Below are positions 44,341 through 51,954 of a DNA stretch of 64,000 nucleotides, piece by piece. Each line of letters begins with the position of its first letter. Within the stretch, counting starts at the first letter, position 1. Source of the stretch: Streptomyces sp. HD. Lineage in GTDB: Bacteria > Actinomycetota > Actinomycetes > Streptomycetales > Streptomycetaceae. The notes under the pieces are model-generated. The model saw only the letters and a list, made by a program, of their open reading frames with translations. It was not told the origin of the DNA and searched no databases. The stretch is taken from NCBI RefSeq assembly GCF_028369295.1, contig NZ_JAQMYP010000010.1:124001-188000 (forward strand), given 5' to 3'. The position numbers and the translations under genes are program-made.

Positions 44341-44646
44341 ATGAGCGTGGAACAGGCGGCCGGGGTCGAGGGTGAGGCGCTGGAGGTCTGGATCGATCAG
44401 GATCTCTGTACCGGTGACGGGATCTGTGCCCAGTACGCCCCTGAGGTGTTCGAGCTGGACATCGACGGTCTGGCCTATGTGAAGGGCTCGGAGGACGAGC
44501 TCCTGCAGGCCAAGGGGGCGACAACGCCCGTGCCGCTGCCGCTTCTCACGGATGTGGTGGACTCGGCGAAGGAATGTCCGGGCGACTGCATCCACGTACG
44601 TCGGGTTTCGGACAAGGTCGAGGTGTTCGGCCCGGACGCCGAGTGA
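44341..44646 (+). CDS. Ferredoxin, [3Fe-4S]/[4Fe-4S] small type
   Basis: A 101-residue ferredoxin with the cluster pattern C-T-G-D-G-I-C-A-Q-Y-A-P-E-V-F and a C-terminal E-C-P-G-D-C-I-H-V, like those serving bacterial P450s. ATG 44341 sits only two bases after AGGAG, so the GTG at 44347, eight bases after it, may be the real start. It diverges from arc. No P450 gene adjoins it, though two occur elsewhere in the window. Partner unknown. Confidence 0.9.
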   Translation: MSVEQAAGVEGEALEVWIDQDLCTGDGICAQYAPEVFELDIDGLAYVKGSEDELLQAKGATTPVPLPLLTDVVDSAKECPGDCIHVRRVSDKVEVFGPDAE

Positions 44647-44705
44647 CCTTGCCTGTACGGGCTGTTACGACTGTCTGATTTCTCACAACGGTCGGTGGCG
44701 TGGGG

Positions 44706-45284
44706 TCAGACGCTGTGTGCACCGGAGGGTGTCGAGCGGACGAACGCGCCATTTTTCCACTGCCACTTCGCGCTGTTCCTCACGTCGGGGCAGCAGCGCG
44801 GCACGTCCTCGGTGGAGTAGCCGAGGAGGTCGGTGACGACGGCTTCGTCACGCACGGCGATGTCACTGACGGTGATGCCCTCTTTGGGGTTCACGAGGGT
44901 CGCGACGACGCGGGGCGCGTTCGTCCCGGCGCCCTGGGTGAGGACGTAGACACCGTCGGGCGGGGTGCCCATGGGGGAGTCGCAGTGCACGACGGCCACG
45001 GTTTCGGGGCTGCCGTCGCCGTCGAGGTCTCCGGTGGCCTTTTTGACCACGACCGCTTTCACGGGGCCGCATTCGAGCGGGAAGTCGACGTGCGCCGGGT
45101 CGGGGGGTGTGGTGACCGTGGTGGGTTTCTTCGCGTCCGGGCCGGCTGTCTGGGCCGCTGTCGCCGAGTTGGGCTGCAGGACCGAGGAGAGGGCCACGAC
45201 TGCGGCGACCGCTGTGGCGGTGGCGAGCCAGTGGATCGGTCGGGTGTGGGTGTGTGCCAGTTCCGGGACGGCGGATTGCTGCAC
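44706..45284 (-). CDS. Predicted secreted FG-GAP-like protein
   Basis: A 192-residue protein from GTG 45284 (AGGAG at 9 bp). A hydrophobic N-terminal segment (A-T-A-T-A-V-A-A-V-V-A-L-S-S-V-L near residues 22-37) is a signal peptide or anchor. It is followed by a Thr/Pro linker and one FG-GAP-like D-L-D-G-D-G-S-P-E-T calcium-loop motif. Three late cysteines (V-H-C; R-C-C-P) could form disulfides outside the cell. No family beyond that is recognised. It is monocistronic. Confidence 0.7.
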   Translation of the reverse strand: MQQSAVPELAHTHTRPIHWLATATAVAAVVALSSVLQPNSATAAQTAGPDAKKPTTVTTPPDPAHVDFPLECGPVKAVVVKKATGDLDGDGSPETVAVVHCDSPMGTPPDGVYVLTQGAGTNAPRVVATLVNPKEGITVSDIAVRDEAVVTDLLGYSTEDVPRCCPDVRNSAKWQWKNGAFVRSTPSGAHSV

Positions 45285-45465
45285 TAGGAGCGTCTCCTGT
45301 GAGGGCTGTGCCGGTGGGGGGGGTGGCCAGCATGGTGCCATACGTCACAGTGCGGGGGAACGGCGGGGGTGTGTAGTTACGGTGCCGGATGTCTGGCGGT
45401 CGGGGGTGCACGGGGGGCGTGTGGGGCTCGCAGGTGTCGCTTGTATGCCCTGCGTCAACGGAAAG

Positions 45466-45513
45466 GCGCTGTGGTCGAGTTCTGCGGGGGTTCCGGGAAC
45501 TCGGCCACAGCGC
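45466..45513 (-). terminator. Terminator after trmI
   Basis: GCGCTGTGG (45466-45474) pairs with CCACAGCGC (45505-45513); inner CGAGTT/AACTCG extends the stem. It lies 29 bp beyond the trmI stop codon on the minus strand. Confidence 0.75.
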
Positions 45514-45542
45514 TTGTACGTTGGTTGCGGCACCGGGCCGTC

Positions 45543-46445
45543 TCAGCGGCCGGTGCCTCCGTCGGCGTTGGGGCCTTCGTAGTCCTCGCCGTAAGCGCCC
45601 TTGGCGGGGCGGCGGCGGCGCATGGGTGGCTCGACTCCGTCGGCGAGGCGGCGGGCGGTGAGCAGGAAGCCGGTGTGGCCGATCATCCGGTGGTCGGGAC
45701 GGACGGCCAGGCCCTCGATGTGCCAGTTGCGGATCATCGTCTCCCAGGCGGTCGGCTCGTTGAAGCAGCCGATCTCGCGGATGGACTCGACGGTCCGGGC
45801 GAGCTGGGTGGTGGTGGCGACGTAGCAGCAGACGATGCCGCCGGGGACGAGTGCCTTGGAGACGGCCTCCAGGCATTCCCAGGGGGCGAGCATGTCGAGG
45901 ATGACGCGGTCGACGTCGGTGTCGGACAGGTTGTCCTGGAGGTCGCCCACGGTGAGCTGCCAGGCGGGGTGGGGGCCGCCGAAGTAGCGCTCCACGTTCT
46001 GCTTGGCGATGTCGGCGAAGTCCTCGCGGCGCTCGTAGGAGTGCAGCATGCCCTGGTCGCCGATGGCGCGCAGCAGGAAGCTGCTGAGCGAGCCGGAGCC
46101 GACGCCGGCCTCGACGACGCGGGCGCCGGGGAAGATGTCGGCGAAGGCGAGGATCTGCCCCGCGTCCTTCGGGTAGACGACGGCTGCCCCGCGGGGCATG
46201 GACAGGACGTAGTCGGGGAGCAGGGGGCGCAGCGCGAGGTAGGCGACGTTCCCGGTGGTGCGGACAACGCTGCCCTCGGGAGCACCGATCAGTTCGTCGT
46301 GCGGGAAGGAACCCTTGTGGGTGTGGAAGTTCTTCCCGGCTTCGAGCGTGAACGTGTAGTGGCGGCCCTTGGGGTCGGTCAGCTGAACCTGGTCCCCGAC
46401 CTTGAAGGGCCCGCGCCTGCGGGCGGCACCGGTCGGTTCGGACAT
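45543..46445 (-). CDS. trmI: tRNA (adenine-N1)-methyltransferase TrmI
   Basis: A 300-residue class I SAM methyltransferase that makes m1A58 in the tRNA T-loop. N-terminal beta-barrel domain about 15-90. The SAM motif V-V-E-A-G-V-G-S-G-S-L-S lies near 110, and the catalytic-site D-M-L-A-P-W-E near 187. The ATG has no good ribosome site; TAGGCT six bases upstream fits a -10 element, so the transcript may be leaderless. The C-terminus is basic and glycine-rich. The M50 protease gene ends 50 bp upstream. Confidence 0.93.
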   Translation of the reverse strand: MSEPTGAARRRGPFKVGDQVQLTDPKGRHYTFTLEAGKNFHTHKGSFPHDELIGAPEGSVVRTTGNVAYLALRPLLPDYVLSMPRGAAVVYPKDAGQILAFADIFPGARVVEAGVGSGSLSSFLLRAIGDQGMLHSYERREDFADIAKQNVERYFGGPHPAWQLTVGDLQDNLSDTDVDRVILDMLAPWECLEAVSKALVPGGIVCCYVATTTQLARTVESIREIGCFNEPTAWETMIRNWHIEGLAVRPDHRMIGHTGFLLTARRLADGVEPPMRRRRPAKGAYGEDYEGPNADGGTGR

Positions 46446-46495
46446 GTGAACAGCCTACCGGGGTTTGTGGGGGCCGCCGACCACCGCGTCGGAGG

Positions 46496-48124
46496 CTAGG
46501 AGGGGCGGGCCATGGCCTTCACAAAGGCGCGTTCCACGTCGGCTGCGGACAGGACGCCGTAGATCTCGCCGGTCTCCTCGACCACCAGGTACTCGGTGGC
46601 GGGGGCGGCCCGCAGGGCGTCGAGGAGTGCCTCTCCGGAGAGCTCGGCGGAGACGCGCATGCCGTCGGTCAGTTCCTGGGCGAGGCCGCTGACGGCGACC
46701 CAGGGGCGGCGGTGTTCGGGTACGCCGACGATGGCGGCCTCGCGGACGAGGGAGAGGGGGTTGCCGTCGGCGTCGACGACGACCAGGGCGCGGGCGCCGG
46801 CGGTGTTGGCGCGGCGCAGGGCCTCGGAGAGGGGGGTGTCGGTCTCGACGGGTACGGCGCGGCGGGTGAGGGTGCGGGCGCGCAGTTCGGGGAGGTGTTC
46901 GCGCAGGCGGGCCATGCGCAGGCTGTTGCCGGCGCCGGTCCAGATGATCGCAGCGAGGATGGCCGCGAGCAGGGCGTCCATGACGGTGTCCATGCCGACG
47001 TTGTCGACGGCGTCGGAGCCGAGGGCGCCGGACTGGGTGAGCCATGGGAGGCCGACGAGGACGGAGACGGCGAGGGCGCGGCCGACCCAGGCGGCGGCGA
47101 TGGTGCCGTGCATCGGTTTGCCGGTGATCTTCCAGACGACGGCGCGGAGCATGCGGCCGCCGTCGAGGGGCAGGCCGGGGAGCAGGTTGAAGGCGGCGAC
47201 GATGAGGTTGGAGATCATCAGGCCGGCCAGCAGGACGCCGGGCACGGTGCCGGGTTCGACGGGCTGCATGGCGGCGTAGAAGACGCCGGCGAGGACGAGG
47301 GAGAGCAGGGGGCCGACGAAGGCGAGGACGAACTCTCGGCCGGGTGTCTCGGCCTCCTTCTCGATCTCGGAGACGCCGCCGAAGAACTGGAGCTGGATGC
47401 GGCGGACCGGGAGCTTGAAGCGGAGGGCGGCGACGGTGTGCGCCAGTTCGTGGACGAGGACGGAGGCGTAGAAGGCGACCGCGAAGAAGAGGGAGACGAG
47501 GTAGCGGGCGGCGCCGAGCTCGGGCAGCACGCGGTCGAGCTGTCCGCCGAACACCCAGGTGATGAGGGCGGCGACGAGGAACCAACTGGGGGCGACGTAG
47601 ACGGGGACTCCGAAGGGGCGTCCCATGAGCAGTCCGCCCCGTGGCTCGGGTGTCCGAGGCGGCTGTCCTTTGGTTCCCGTGTGAGCGAGGGTGCGGTGGG
47701 TCTCCGCGGTGTGGGCGGGCGGGTGGTCGACAGTGGGGCCGTCGGTGTGCTGGGGGGCGTGCTGGGAGGTGCTCTTCGTCGTCGGGACGGGGCGGGGGGA
47801 CTCGGGCGAGGTGTCCTCCTGCCTACGCCCATCGGCGGCGCCATCGGCACCCGGACCGGCACCGGCACCGGGCTGGGGAGTCGGCCGGTCCTTGTGCCCC
47901 TCCCCCTGCGGCGCGTCATCGTCGCTGTCGTCCGGGGGAGGGTCCAACCGCCGTACCACCATGGTCGGTTCGTCGGCCGGAGGTGTCGGAGAATCGTCGG
48001 TGCCCGTGGCGCGCCGGGGTGTGCCGGGGCGTGCGGGGCCCGTGGCCGGGGTCGCAGGTGGTGCGTGGCGCTCGGCCGATTCCTCGTTGCCGGACCGCGG
48101 CTGCCCGCTGCCGCTCTCGTCCAC
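46496..48124 (-). CDS. Site-2-type M50 metalloprotease with CBS domains
   Basis: A 542-residue membrane protein. Residues 1-165 are low-complexity Pro/Thr/Asp-rich and presumably cytoplasmic and disordered. The M50 core has H-E-L-A-H (near 225), with the second metal ligand in L-P-L-D-G-G-R-M near 325, within about six membrane helices. Two CBS motifs follow (about 410-540; V-V-D-A-D-G-N-P-L and L-V-V-E-E-T-G-E-I-Y-G-V-L-S). CBS domains sense adenosine nucleotides and could gate cleavage of a membrane substrate such as an anti-sigma factor. GTG 48124 follows GAGGGG. The substrate is unknown. Confidence 0.88.
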   Translation of the reverse strand: MDESGSGQPRSGNEESAERHAPPATPATGPARPGTPRRATGTDDSPTPPADEPTMVVRRLDPPPDDSDDDAPQGEGHKDRPTPQPGAGAGPGADGAADGRRQEDTSPESPRPVPTTKSTSQHAPQHTDGPTVDHPPAHTAETHRTLAHTGTKGQPPRTPEPRGGLLMGRPFGVPVYVAPSWFLVAALITWVFGGQLDRVLPELGAARYLVSLFFAVAFYASVLVHELAHTVAALRFKLPVRRIQLQFFGGVSEIEKEAETPGREFVLAFVGPLLSLVLAGVFYAAMQPVEPGTVPGVLLAGLMISNLIVAAFNLLPGLPLDGGRMLRAVVWKITGKPMHGTIAAAWVGRALAVSVLVGLPWLTQSGALGSDAVDNVGMDTVMDALLAAILAAIIWTGAGNSLRMARLREHLPELRARTLTRRAVPVETDTPLSEALRRANTAGARALVVVDADGNPLSLVREAAIVGVPEHRRPWVAVSGLAQELTDGMRVSAELSGEALLDALRAAPATEYLVVEETGEIYGVLSAADVERAFVKAMARPS

Positions 48125-48299
48125 GGTGTCCCCTCGTTCGAAGCGTCTTCCGCTCCAGCCGGGCGGAAGGGTCTCTGGTCGATGGTATGCGGCCGTGGTG
48201 ACGCGTTTCTCCCCGGCACCCCCTCTGTTTTCCCGGTGGGCACGGCCGTGACGGCGGCGGCTGGGTCACTGTCAGTGGTGGGCCGTAGGGTCTGTGGTC

Positions 48300-49430
48300 A
48301 TGGAGACGAGCACGGAGGGTGCCGCGGCTGGCCGCGGCGGTGACGTCGCGCCGGTGACGGGTCCGGTGGCGGAGGAGTCCCCGGCGGGGGCGGAGGGTGC
48401 GGTGGCACCGGTCGAGGCGGGTGCGGGCGAGGCCACGAGCACGACAACGAGCACATCCACATCCACATCCACATCCACATCCACGGCCACAGCCACGGCC
48501 ACGGCCACGGCCACGGCCACGGCGGCCGACGGTGCCGCTCGGGTGGCCATGGCGCCGGCCTCGCTGTCGCCCTCGCGTGCGAGCGATTTCATGCAGTGCC
48601 CGCTGCTGTACCGCTTCCGGGTGATCGACCGGCTGCCCGAGAAGCCGAGTGCGGCGGCGACGAAGGGCACGCTGGTGCACGCGGTGCTGGAGCGGCTCTT
48701 CGACGCCCCGGCCGCCGAGCGGACCGCTCCGCGTGCCAAGTCCCTCGTTCCCGGTCAGTGGGAGCGGCTGCGGGAGAGCAGGCCGGAGGTCGTGGAGCTG
48801 TTCGCGGACGATCCCGAGGGCGAGCGGCTGGCGACGTGGCTCGGGGAGGCGGAGCAGCTTGTCGAGCGCTGGTTCGGGCTGGAGGATCCGTCCCGGCTGG
48901 AGCCGGCCGAGCGGGAGCTGTTCGTCGAGGCGGAGCTGGATTCGGGGCTGCGGCTGCGCGGCATCATCGACCGGGTCGACGTGGCGCCGACGGGCGAGGT
49001 GCGGATCGTCGACTACAAGACGGGCAAGGCGCCCCGGCCCGAGTACGCCGAGGGTGCGCTGTTCCAGATGAAGTTCTACGCGCTCGTGGTGTGGCGGCTG
49101 AAGAAGGTGATCCCGCGCCGGCTCCAGCTGGTCTATCTGGGCAGTGGTGACGTGCGGACGTACGACCCTGTCCTCGCGGACCTGGAGCGGGTGGAGCGCA
49201 AGCTGCTCGCGCTGTGGGAGGCGATCCGGCTGGCGACGGAGACGGGCGAGTGGCGTGCCCGGCCGACCAAGCTGTGCGGCTGGTGCGATCACCAGGCCCA
49301 CTGCCCGGAATTCGGCGGCACTCCCCCGCCGTATCCGTTGCCGGTGAGGGTGGCGGGCCCGGGTTCGGCCGGGGGGCCGGTCCGCGGCGCGGCCGAAGTC
49401 GAGAGCGGTGTCCCCCGGGAGATGCAGTAG
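48300..49430 (+). CDS. RecB/Cas4-like PD-(D/E)XK nuclease with Fe-S cysteines
   Basis: A 376-residue protein from ATG 48300. Residues 1-85 are Ala/Gly/Thr-rich and include (Thr-Ser)5-(Thr-Ala)7 from a hexanucleotide repeat. The nuclease starts S-P-S-R-A-S-D-F-M-Q-C-P, then G-T-L-V-H-A-V-L-E, G-I-I-D-R-V-D and I-V-D-Y-K-T-G-K. The late C-G-W-C-D-H-Q-A-H-C with the early Cys fits an AddB/Cas4-type iron-sulfur cluster. ATG 48549, directly before the conserved domain, is a possible alternative start. TAGGGT eight bases before ATG 48300 suggests a leaderless transcript. It probably acts in DNA repair. Confidence 0.85.
   Translation: METSTEGAAAGRGGDVAPVTGPVAEESPAGAEGAVAPVEAGAGEATSTTTSTSTSTSTSTSTATATATATATATAADGAARVAMAPASLSPSRASDFMQCPLLYRFRVIDRLPEKPSAAATKGTLVHAVLERLFDAPAAERTAPRAKSLVPGQWERLRESRPEVVELFADDPEGERLATWLGEAEQLVERWFGLEDPSRLEPAERELFVEAELDSGLRLRGIIDRVDVAPTGEVRIVDYKTGKAPRPEYAEGALFQMKFYALVVWRLKKVIPRRLQLVYLGSGDVRTYDPVLADLERVERKLLALWEAIRLATETGEWRARPTKLCGWCDHQAHCPEFGGTPPPYPLPVRVAGPGSAGGPVRGAAEVESGVPREMQ
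48452..48523. repeat. Hexanucleotide repeat inside the RecB-like coding sequence
   Basis: Five CACATC units (48452-48481) followed by seven CACRGC units (48482-48523, one A variant), 72 bp in all. Unit loss or gain keeps frame, so it changes only the length of the Thr-Ser/Thr-Ala linker. Confidence 0.9.
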
Positions 49431-49504
49431 TTGCCGGTCAGGGCGGGCGAGTCCGGTGGCGGTGCGCAGGGCAGAATGGGGCCGGACTAGCGAAGGAGAC
49501 TTAC

Positions 49505-50176
49505 GTGGCCATCCGTGTCCTACTGGTCGACGACCAGCCGCTGCTGCGTACCGGCTTCCGGATGATTCTGGAGGCGGAGCAGGACATCGCGGTCGTGGGC
49601 GAGGCCGGTGACGGTCTCCAGGCCCTCGACCAGGTGCGGGCGCTGCAGCCCGACGTGGTCCTGATGGATATCCGTATGCCCCGGATGGACGGGGTCGAGG
49701 CGACGCGGCAGATCACCGGGCCCGGGCGGGACGGCCCGGCGAAGGTGCTGGTGCTGACCACGTTCGATCTCGACGAGTATGTGGTGGAGGCGCTGAGGGC
49801 GGGTGCCAGTGGCTTCCTGCTGAAGGACGCCCCGGCCAATGAGCTGGTGCAGGCGATCCGTGTGGTGGCCGCCGGTGAGGCGATGCTCGCGCCGAGCATC
49901 ACGCGCCGGCTGCTCGACAAGTACGCCACGCATCTGCCGTCGGGGGACGAGCCGGTCCCCGACACCCTGCACACGCTGACCGAGCGCGAGGTGGAGGTGC
50001 TGAAGCTGGTGGCGCGGGGCCTGTCCAACGCGGAGATCGCGGCGGATCTGTTCGTGAGCGAGACCACCGTGAAGACGCATGTGGGTCACGTGTTGACCAA
50101 GCTGGGGCTGCGTGACCGGGTGCAGGCCGCGGTGTACGCGTACGAGAGTGGGCTGGTGCGTCCCGGCGCCCAGTAG
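49505..50176 (+). CDS. NarL/LuxR-family response regulator, orphan
   Basis: A 223-residue regulator. The receiver domain has D-D-Q near residue 10, the phospho-acceptor aspartate in V-V-L-M-D-I-R near 55, and K in F-L-L-K-D-A near 105. The C-terminal LuxR helix-turn-helix (L-T-E-R-E-V-E-V-L-K-L-V-A-R-G-L-S-N-A-E-I-A) binds DNA. No histidine kinase gene is adjacent, so it is an orphan here. GTG 49505 follows GAAGGAGA. It is followed by a strong terminator. Confidence 0.93.
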   Translation: MAIRVLLVDDQPLLRTGFRMILEAEQDIAVVGEAGDGLQALDQVRALQPDVVLMDIRMPRMDGVEATRQITGPGRDGPAKVLVLTTFDLDEYVVEALRAGASGFLLKDAPANELVQAIRVVAAGEAMLAPSITRRLLDKYATHLPSGDEPVPDTLHTLTEREVEVLKLVARGLSNAEIAADLFVSETTVKTHVGHVLTKLGLRDRVQAAVYAYESGLVRPGAQ

Positions 50177-50210
50177 GGCCAGGAGTCCGCGCCAGGAGTC
50201 GGCGCCACGA

Positions 50211-50252
50211 CGAAGAGGGCGCTCCCTTCCGGAGAAGGGGGCGCCCTCTTCG
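50211..50252. terminator. Strong terminator after the response regulator
   Basis: A 19-bp stem (50211-50229 with 50234-50252, arms starting CGAAGAGGGCGC) with one T-G wobble and a CGGA loop. It lies between the convergent response regulator and peptide-binding protein genes. Confidence 0.85.
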
Positions 50253-50277
50253 TGTGGGCGTGGGGTACGGCCGAGTG

Positions 50278-51858
50278 TCAGCCCTTGTTGAGCTCCCAGA
50301 AGCGGAACACGGTGGAGGCGTCGAGGCAGTACTCCAGGCCGTACACGTCGTCACGGACGACGGCGTACTGCTTGGCCTGCCAGACCGGCAGGACGGGGAG
50401 TTCCTTGGCGACGATGTCCTGGAGCTGGCCGAACTCGTCGTCGGTCGCGGAGCGGTCGCTCTCGGCGGCGGTGCGCGGGATCAGCGAGCTGGTGATCGAG
50501 TTGTTGCTGTAGTTGTTGCTCAGCACGTTGCCCTTGCCGAAGAAGGGGGACGTGAAGTTGTCGGCGTCCGGGTAGTCCGGGATCCAGCCCTTCACGTACA
50601 CGCCGTACTTGCCGGCGGAGACGTCCTTCTCGTACTGGTCGAACGCGACGGACTGCACGTCGGCGTCGAACAGGCCGCTGTCGTTGAGCTGCTGGGCGAT
50701 CGCCTTGAGCTCCTGGTCGGTTGCGGGGCCGTACCGCGAGGGGGTGGACCACAGGGTCAGCTTGACCTTGCCGTTGATGCCCTCGTCCCGCAGGGCGGCG
50801 GCGGCCTTGGCCTTGGAGGGGCGGGCGCCGTAGGTGTCGAAGAAGGCCGTGTTGTGGCCGCCGATGCCCGCCGGGATGATCGAGTACAGCGGCTGGGCGG
50901 TGCCCTGGTAGACGTCCTTGATGAGGGCGTCACGGTCGATGAGGTAGGCCATGGCCTTGCGGACGCCGAGCTTTCCGGCGACCGGGTCGTCCATGTTGAA
51001 GACGAGGTGCTGGACCTCGGCGCTGCTGCCCTCGACGACCTCGACGCCGGAGTCGCCGCCGGACTTCTCTATGTCGGCGATGTCGCCCGAGGTGAGGCCG
51101 CGGTAGGCGATGTCGACGTCGTGGTGGAGCAGGGCCTTCTTCAGGGCGTCCTGGTCGCCGTGGAAGAACTTCAGGGTGACGCCGGAGTTCTGCACTTCGG
51201 CGTTGCCCTCGTAGTTCTCGTTGACGGAGAACACGGCCTCGTCGTCGTCGAAGCTGTCGAGCTGGTAGGGGCCGGAGCCGACGGCGGCGCCGTCCTTGCG
51301 CAGGCCCTTCGCGTCGTACTGGTCCTCGTCGACGATGGAGCCGGCGCCGGAGGCGATCTTGCTGGGGAAGGTGGCGTCGGGGGTGTTGAGCCGGAAGACG
51401 ACCGTCTTGCCGTCCGGGGTCTCCACCTTGTCCAGGGTGGGGAACATGACCGCGGGGCCGTCGGGGTCGTTGATCTTCAGCATGCGGTCGAAGGAGAACT
51501 TGACGTCGGCCGAGGTGAGCGCGTCACCGTTGCTGAACTTCAGGCCGTCCCGGAGGGTGCACTTGTAGACCGTGGCCCTGGTGTCGGCGAAGGTGCACTG
51601 CTGGGCGGCCTCCGGCTGCGGCTCGGTGGCGCCCTTGGGGAAGCTGAGCAGCGACTGGAAGACGTTGTTGAACAACAGCCAGGAGCCGGGGTCGTAGCCG
51701 GACGCTGGGTCGGTGGCCAGGATGTCGTCGGACATTCCCATGACCACCGAGGTGCCGGTCCCCCCGGAGTCGCCGGTCTCGGTTCCGCAGCCGGTCAGCA
51801 GGCCGGAGGCCAGCCCTGCCACGACGGGCAGGACCGGCCACTGGTTGCGTATCTTCAC
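50278..51858 (-). CDS. ABC transporter oligopeptide-binding lipoprotein (SBP family 5), copy 1
   Basis: A 526-residue lipoprotein. The signal peptide ends in a lipobox L-L-T-G-C (Cys near residue 24), followed by a family 5 solute-binding fold: L-R-D-G-L-K-F-S-N-G-D-A-L-T-S-A-D-V near residue 110 and late P-D-Y-P-D-A-D-N. It would bind peptides or nickel-like ligands outside the membrane. It is a clear paralog of the protein encoded 96 bp upstream. No permease or ATPase genes adjoin, so it must work with a transporter encoded elsewhere or as a sensor. Confidence 0.92.
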   Translation of the reverse strand: MKIRNQWPVLPVVAGLASGLLTGCGTETGDSGGTGTSVVMGMSDDILATDPASGYDPGSWLLFNNVFQSLLSFPKGATEPQPEAAQQCTFADTRATVYKCTLRDGLKFSNGDALTSADVKFSFDRMLKINDPDGPAVMFPTLDKVETPDGKTVVFRLNTPDATFPSKIASGAGSIVDEDQYDAKGLRKDGAAVGSGPYQLDSFDDDEAVFSVNENYEGNAEVQNSGVTLKFFHGDQDALKKALLHHDVDIAYRGLTSGDIADIEKSGGDSGVEVVEGSSAEVQHLVFNMDDPVAGKLGVRKAMAYLIDRDALIKDVYQGTAQPLYSIIPAGIGGHNTAFFDTYGARPSKAKAAAALRDEGINGKVKLTLWSTPSRYGPATDQELKAIAQQLNDSGLFDADVQSVAFDQYEKDVSAGKYGVYVKGWIPDYPDADNFTSPFFGKGNVLSNNYSNNSITSSLIPRTAAESDRSATDDEFGQLQDIVAKELPVLPVWQAKQYAVVRDDVYGLEYCLDASTVFRFWELNKG

Positions 51859-51916
51859 GTACGAGTGCCTTGTCGTCGTTGTGAAACCCGGGTCTCGTCC
51901 TGGTGCCCGGGCCTGG

Positions 51917-51944
51917 CCCGGCGCCGTAGGTCCTGGGCGCCGGG
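51917..51944 (-). terminator. Terminator between the two peptide-binding protein genes
   Basis: CCCGGCGCC (51917-51925) pairs perfectly with GGCGCCGGG (51936-51944), starting 10 bp beyond the stop of the upstream binding-protein gene on the minus strand. The two paralogs are therefore probably separate transcripts. Confidence 0.75.
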
Positions 51945-51954
51945 CGGAGAGACG

